Source of the DNA: Thermoplasmata archaeon
GTDB lineage: Archaea; Thermoplasmatota; Thermoplasmata; Thermoplasmatales; Thermoplasmataceae
Direction of reading: 5' to 3'
DNA length: 64,000 nt
Assembly (NCBI GenBank): GCA_021797355.1
Contig: JAJZZX010000001.1
Location: 388,523-452,522, forward strand
How positions within the stretch are numbered: position 1 is the stretch's first letter; every line of letters starts with the position of its first letter. A program made the position numbers and the translations under genes. Below the pieces are notes generated by a model, which was not told the origin of the DNA, searched no databases, and saw only the letters and a list, made by a program, of their open reading frames with translations. Shown one piece after another: positions 61,875 to 64,000 of this stretch.

Positions 61875-63053
61875 ATGATGAAAGTAAACTACACCGCAGC
61901 GATGATGACCGGCAACGAGGCCGTGGCCCAGGGGGTAAAGCTTGCCAGGGTCAAGTTCATCTCGGCATACCCGATAACTCCACAGACAACAATTGTGGAA
62001 AAGCTTGCTGATATGGTATCGAATTCTGAGATCGATGCCAGGTACATAGAGGTTGAGAGCGAGCACAGCGCAATGGCTGCTGTATTTGCAAGTGAACTGG
62101 CCGGCATCCGGTCATATACTGCTACGAGTTCCCATGGCCTCCTCTACATGCATGAGATGCTACACTGGGTTTCAGGCATGAGGCTGCCGCTTGTTATGAG
62201 TGTGGTGAACCGTGCAATAGGGCCGCCATGGAACATATGGTCAGATCAGTCTGACAGTATGAGCCAGAGGGACACAGGATGGCTCCAGGTATACTGTGAA
62301 TCCAACCAGGAAGCACTTGATACAATACTGATGGGATATAGGATTGCTGAGGATGAAAAGGTAATGCTTCCGTTAATGAGCATGGAAGATGCATTCATTC
62401 TGTCACACACATCAGAGAAAGTTGAATTACCGGGACAGGATGATGTTGATTCATTCCTTCCAGAACTGAAACTGGGCTTCAAGGTAGATGCTAGCAATCC
62501 GCTGGGATATGGATCGTACTCGACGCCCGATGGCCCATTCATGGAACTGAAGCGTGACATGATGGAAAGCATGTGGAATTCCAAGCCCATCATAAGGAAG
62601 GTAACTTCCGAGTTTGCCGAAACGTTTGGCCGTGACTATGGCGGTCTTACGGAGGACTTTATGACTGAGGATGCTGATTATATAATAGTGGCTTCCGGCA
62701 CAGTAGCTTCCACTACCAGGTACGTTGCTTCCAAACTGAGAAAGGAGGGAAAGAAGGTCGGCGTCGTGCGAGTAAGATACTTCCGCCCCTTTCCAGAAGA
62801 GGAGATAAGGAAAGCGGTCTCAGGCGCATCAAAGATAGGCATAATCGACAGATCAGTATCATTTGGCGGGGCGGGTGCACTTAGCCTGGAAATAAGGTCT
62901 GCACTGTTCAGGGCTAATGGTCCTGATGCAGTATCATTCATAGCAGGAATTGGGGGTAGGGACGTTAGGGAAATTGACATTAAAAATATGTTCAGAATGT
63001 TAGAGGAAGGAAATTCCGGCAATATCTTTATAAATTCAGGAGGGGTTAGTTGA
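61875..63053 (+). CDS. porA: 2-oxoacid:ferredoxin oxidoreductase, alpha subunit
   Basis: The 392-residue protein holds the pyrimidine-binding part of the TPP site: GNEAVAQGVKLARVKFISAYPITPQTTIVEKL is the usual N-terminus, in shortened form here, and EVESEHSAMAAVFASELAG holds the activating Glu. The longer frame from 61836 overlaps porD and is not homologous. The start is the ATG at 61875 or its neighbour at 61878. It overlaps porB by one base (TGATG). Confidence 0.93.
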   Translation: MMKVNYTAAMMTGNEAVAQGVKLARVKFISAYPITPQTTIVEKLADMVSNSEIDARYIEVESEHSAMAAVFASELAGIRSYTATSSHGLLYMHEMLHWVSGMRLPLVMSVVNRAIGPPWNIWSDQSDSMSQRDTGWLQVYCESNQEALDTILMGYRIAEDEKVMLPLMSMEDAFILSHTSEKVELPGQDDVDSFLPELKLGFKVDASNPLGYGSYSTPDGPFMELKRDMMESMWNSKPIIRKVTSEFAETFGRDYGGLTEDFMTEDADYIIVASGTVASTTRYVASKLRKEGKKVGVVRVRYFRPFPEEEIRKAVSGASKIGIIDRSVSFGGAGALSLEIRSALFRANGPDAVSFIAGIGGRDVREIDIKNMFRMLEEGNSGNIFINSGGVS

Positions 63054-63940
63054 TGGCACTTTCAATACCTGCAGAGGAATACATGGATCCAGGGCATACC
63101 GCCTGCCATGGCTGCGGCGCTACGCTTGCAATGCGGTATGTTCTCAAGGCACTGGGACCAAAGACGGTCCTATCGGTCCCGGCATCCTGCTGGGCTGTCA
63201 TTCCCGGAGCCATGCCAAGCAGGACTGTAAGGGTAACAATGGTCTATACGCCATTTGCAGCCACAGGCGCATCCATTAGTGGGCTAAGGGAAGCGCTTGA
63301 CATAAGGGGAGATACAGACTACAATGTGGTTGGATTTGCTGGGGACGGCGGGACTGCTGACATAGGCTTCCAGTCGCTTTCAGGTGCCATGGAGAGGGGA
63401 CACAATGTTTTTTACATAATGTATGACAATGAGGGCTACATGAACACAGGAGTGCAGAGGTCAGGCAGCACCCCATTCGGTGCGGAAACCACCACGACCC
63501 CCATAGGGTCCCGCAGAACATTCAAGAGGGAACCCAAGAAAGTGGTGGCAGATATGATGGTAGCTCAGGGAGTGCCCTATGTTGCAACGGCAACAATCGC
63601 ATATCCAGAGGATCTAGTGAGGAAGGTGAAAGCCGCACAGAAAATTGATGGGCCTAAGTTTTTCCAGATTCTTAGCCCATGCCCTACTGGCTGGTACTAT
63701 CCTCCGGAAAAAACAGTGGAGGTGTCTCGCCTTGCGGTCCAGTCTAGAATGTTTCCCCTCTATGAGTACAACATGAAGCACTTCAGGCTTAGCAGGCCAA
63801 ACAAACCCATAACGGTGAGGGAATATATCGCGGGTCAGGACAGATTCTCTCATCTTACAGAGCAGGAAATTGCATCCCTTCAGGACCTTGTGGATGAAAG
63901 GTGGAACAGGCTTCTTCAACTGGAGAAGGATTTTCCCTAA
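63053..63940 (+). CDS. porB: 2-oxoacid:ferredoxin oxidoreductase, beta subunit
   Basis: The 295-residue subunit binds the diphosphate of TPP through a GDGGTADIGFQSLSGAMERG loop and YDNEGYMNTG, and carries the CHGCGATLAMR cysteines of a 4Fe-4S site. An AGGAGGGG ribosome-binding site at 63038-63045 supports the ATG at 63053. The substrate, pyruvate or a branched 2-oxoacid, cannot be settled from motifs. Confidence 0.93.
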   Translation: MALSIPAEEYMDPGHTACHGCGATLAMRYVLKALGPKTVLSVPASCWAVIPGAMPSRTVRVTMVYTPFAATGASISGLREALDIRGDTDYNVVGFAGDGGTADIGFQSLSGAMERGHNVFYIMYDNEGYMNTGVQRSGSTPFGAETTTTPIGSRRTFKREPKKVVADMMVAQGVPYVATATIAYPEDLVRKVKAAQKIDGPKFFQILSPCPTGWYYPPEKTVEVSRLAVQSRMFPLYEYNMKHFRLSRPNKPITVREYIAGQDRFSHLTEQEIASLQDLVDERWNRLLQLEKDFP

Positions 63941-63943
63941 ATA

Positions 63944-64000
63944 TCACTGGAGGTCTTCCTCCGCCTTCCCGTCAGATAGGAAACTGTCATGAAAATATAT
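63944..64000 (-). CDS. 3' end of a minus-strand gene (partial)
   Basis: Reading the minus strand, the last codons before the stop at 63944-63946 encode DSFLSDGKAEEDLQ, an acidic tail typical of a protein end. The frame is open to the window edge. It is convergent with porB. The gene cannot be named from 18 residues. Confidence 0.35.
   Translation of the reverse strand: MYFHDSFLSDGKAEEDLQ

Noticed and set aside
1-64000. CRISPR arrays, rRNA genes or an origin of replication
   Set aside because: No regularly spaced repeats, no rRNA signatures and no Orc1/Cdc6 gene with origin-like repeats were seen in the window.

Overview
The window is a gene-dense stretch of chromosome from an archaeon of the order Thermoplasmatales (Thermoplasma/Ferroplasma/Picrophilus/Cuniculiplasma relatives). 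The evidence is the archaeal information machinery (Alba, replication factor C large subunit, RPA, L15e, thermosome, Taw1, Sec61-beta, RNase P Pop5), a mevalonate-3-kinase typical of Thermoplasma, lysine synthesis on the LysW carrier, and TATA boxes about 25 bases before start codons, which points to leaderless mRNAs. No rRNA operon, CRISPR array or intact transposon is visible. Four tRNA genes are present (Glu-CTC, Thr-CGT, Ser-TGA, Leu-TAA).

1-10.4 kb: end of an XRE regulator, an unknown protein with a diverged paralogue at 21 kb, a MarR regulator with a 14-helix drug exporter, a heavily sequon-marked secreted protein, two radical SAM enzymes, a cytoplasmic HtrA-like protease, an acetamidase/formamidase, and a possible relic of an IS200/IS605 right end. 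10.7-13.3 kb: a trypsin-fold protein that has lost its catalytic His and Ser, then an ArsA/Get3 ATPase with a small partner gene. 13.3-19.3 kb: the complete lysWYZJXK operon on the minus strand, facing an ACT-domain protein across a promoter region that holds a clear palindrome.

19.3-34.4 kb: small and decayed material (transposase fragments, a frameshifted Rieske protein), Sec61-beta, mevalonate-3-kinase, the two glycine decarboxylase subunits, a three-gene RPA operon and a transporter. 34.4-46.9 kb: an operon of TrmB regulator, endonuclease IV and DUF1015 protein; a thioesterase-CoaBC-nitrilase run; a UbiD-UbiA pair, probably for quinone synthesis; pyrophosphatase; a GHMP kinase; a Nudix hydrolase.

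46.9-64 kb: thermosome, Taw1, acyl-CoA dehydrogenase, a tRNA-binding protein and RfcL, Pop5, L15e, an Lrp regulator, Alba, a geranylgeranyl diphosphate synthase-like enzyme, an ALDH7-like dehydrogenase, a split MetE pair and the four-subunit 2-oxoacid:ferredoxin oxidoreductase operon (porCDAB). The metabolic picture is a heterotroph making isoprenoid lipids and quinones, lysine by the aminoadipate route, methionine by a short MetE, and oxidising 2-oxoacids with ferredoxin.

I see no wholly new multi-gene system. The items most worth following up are the degenerate protease with a zinc knuckle, the two-member unknown family, the lysW/ACT operator, the ArsA partner, the split MetE pair, the decayed IS605-like RNA end and the por direct repeats.
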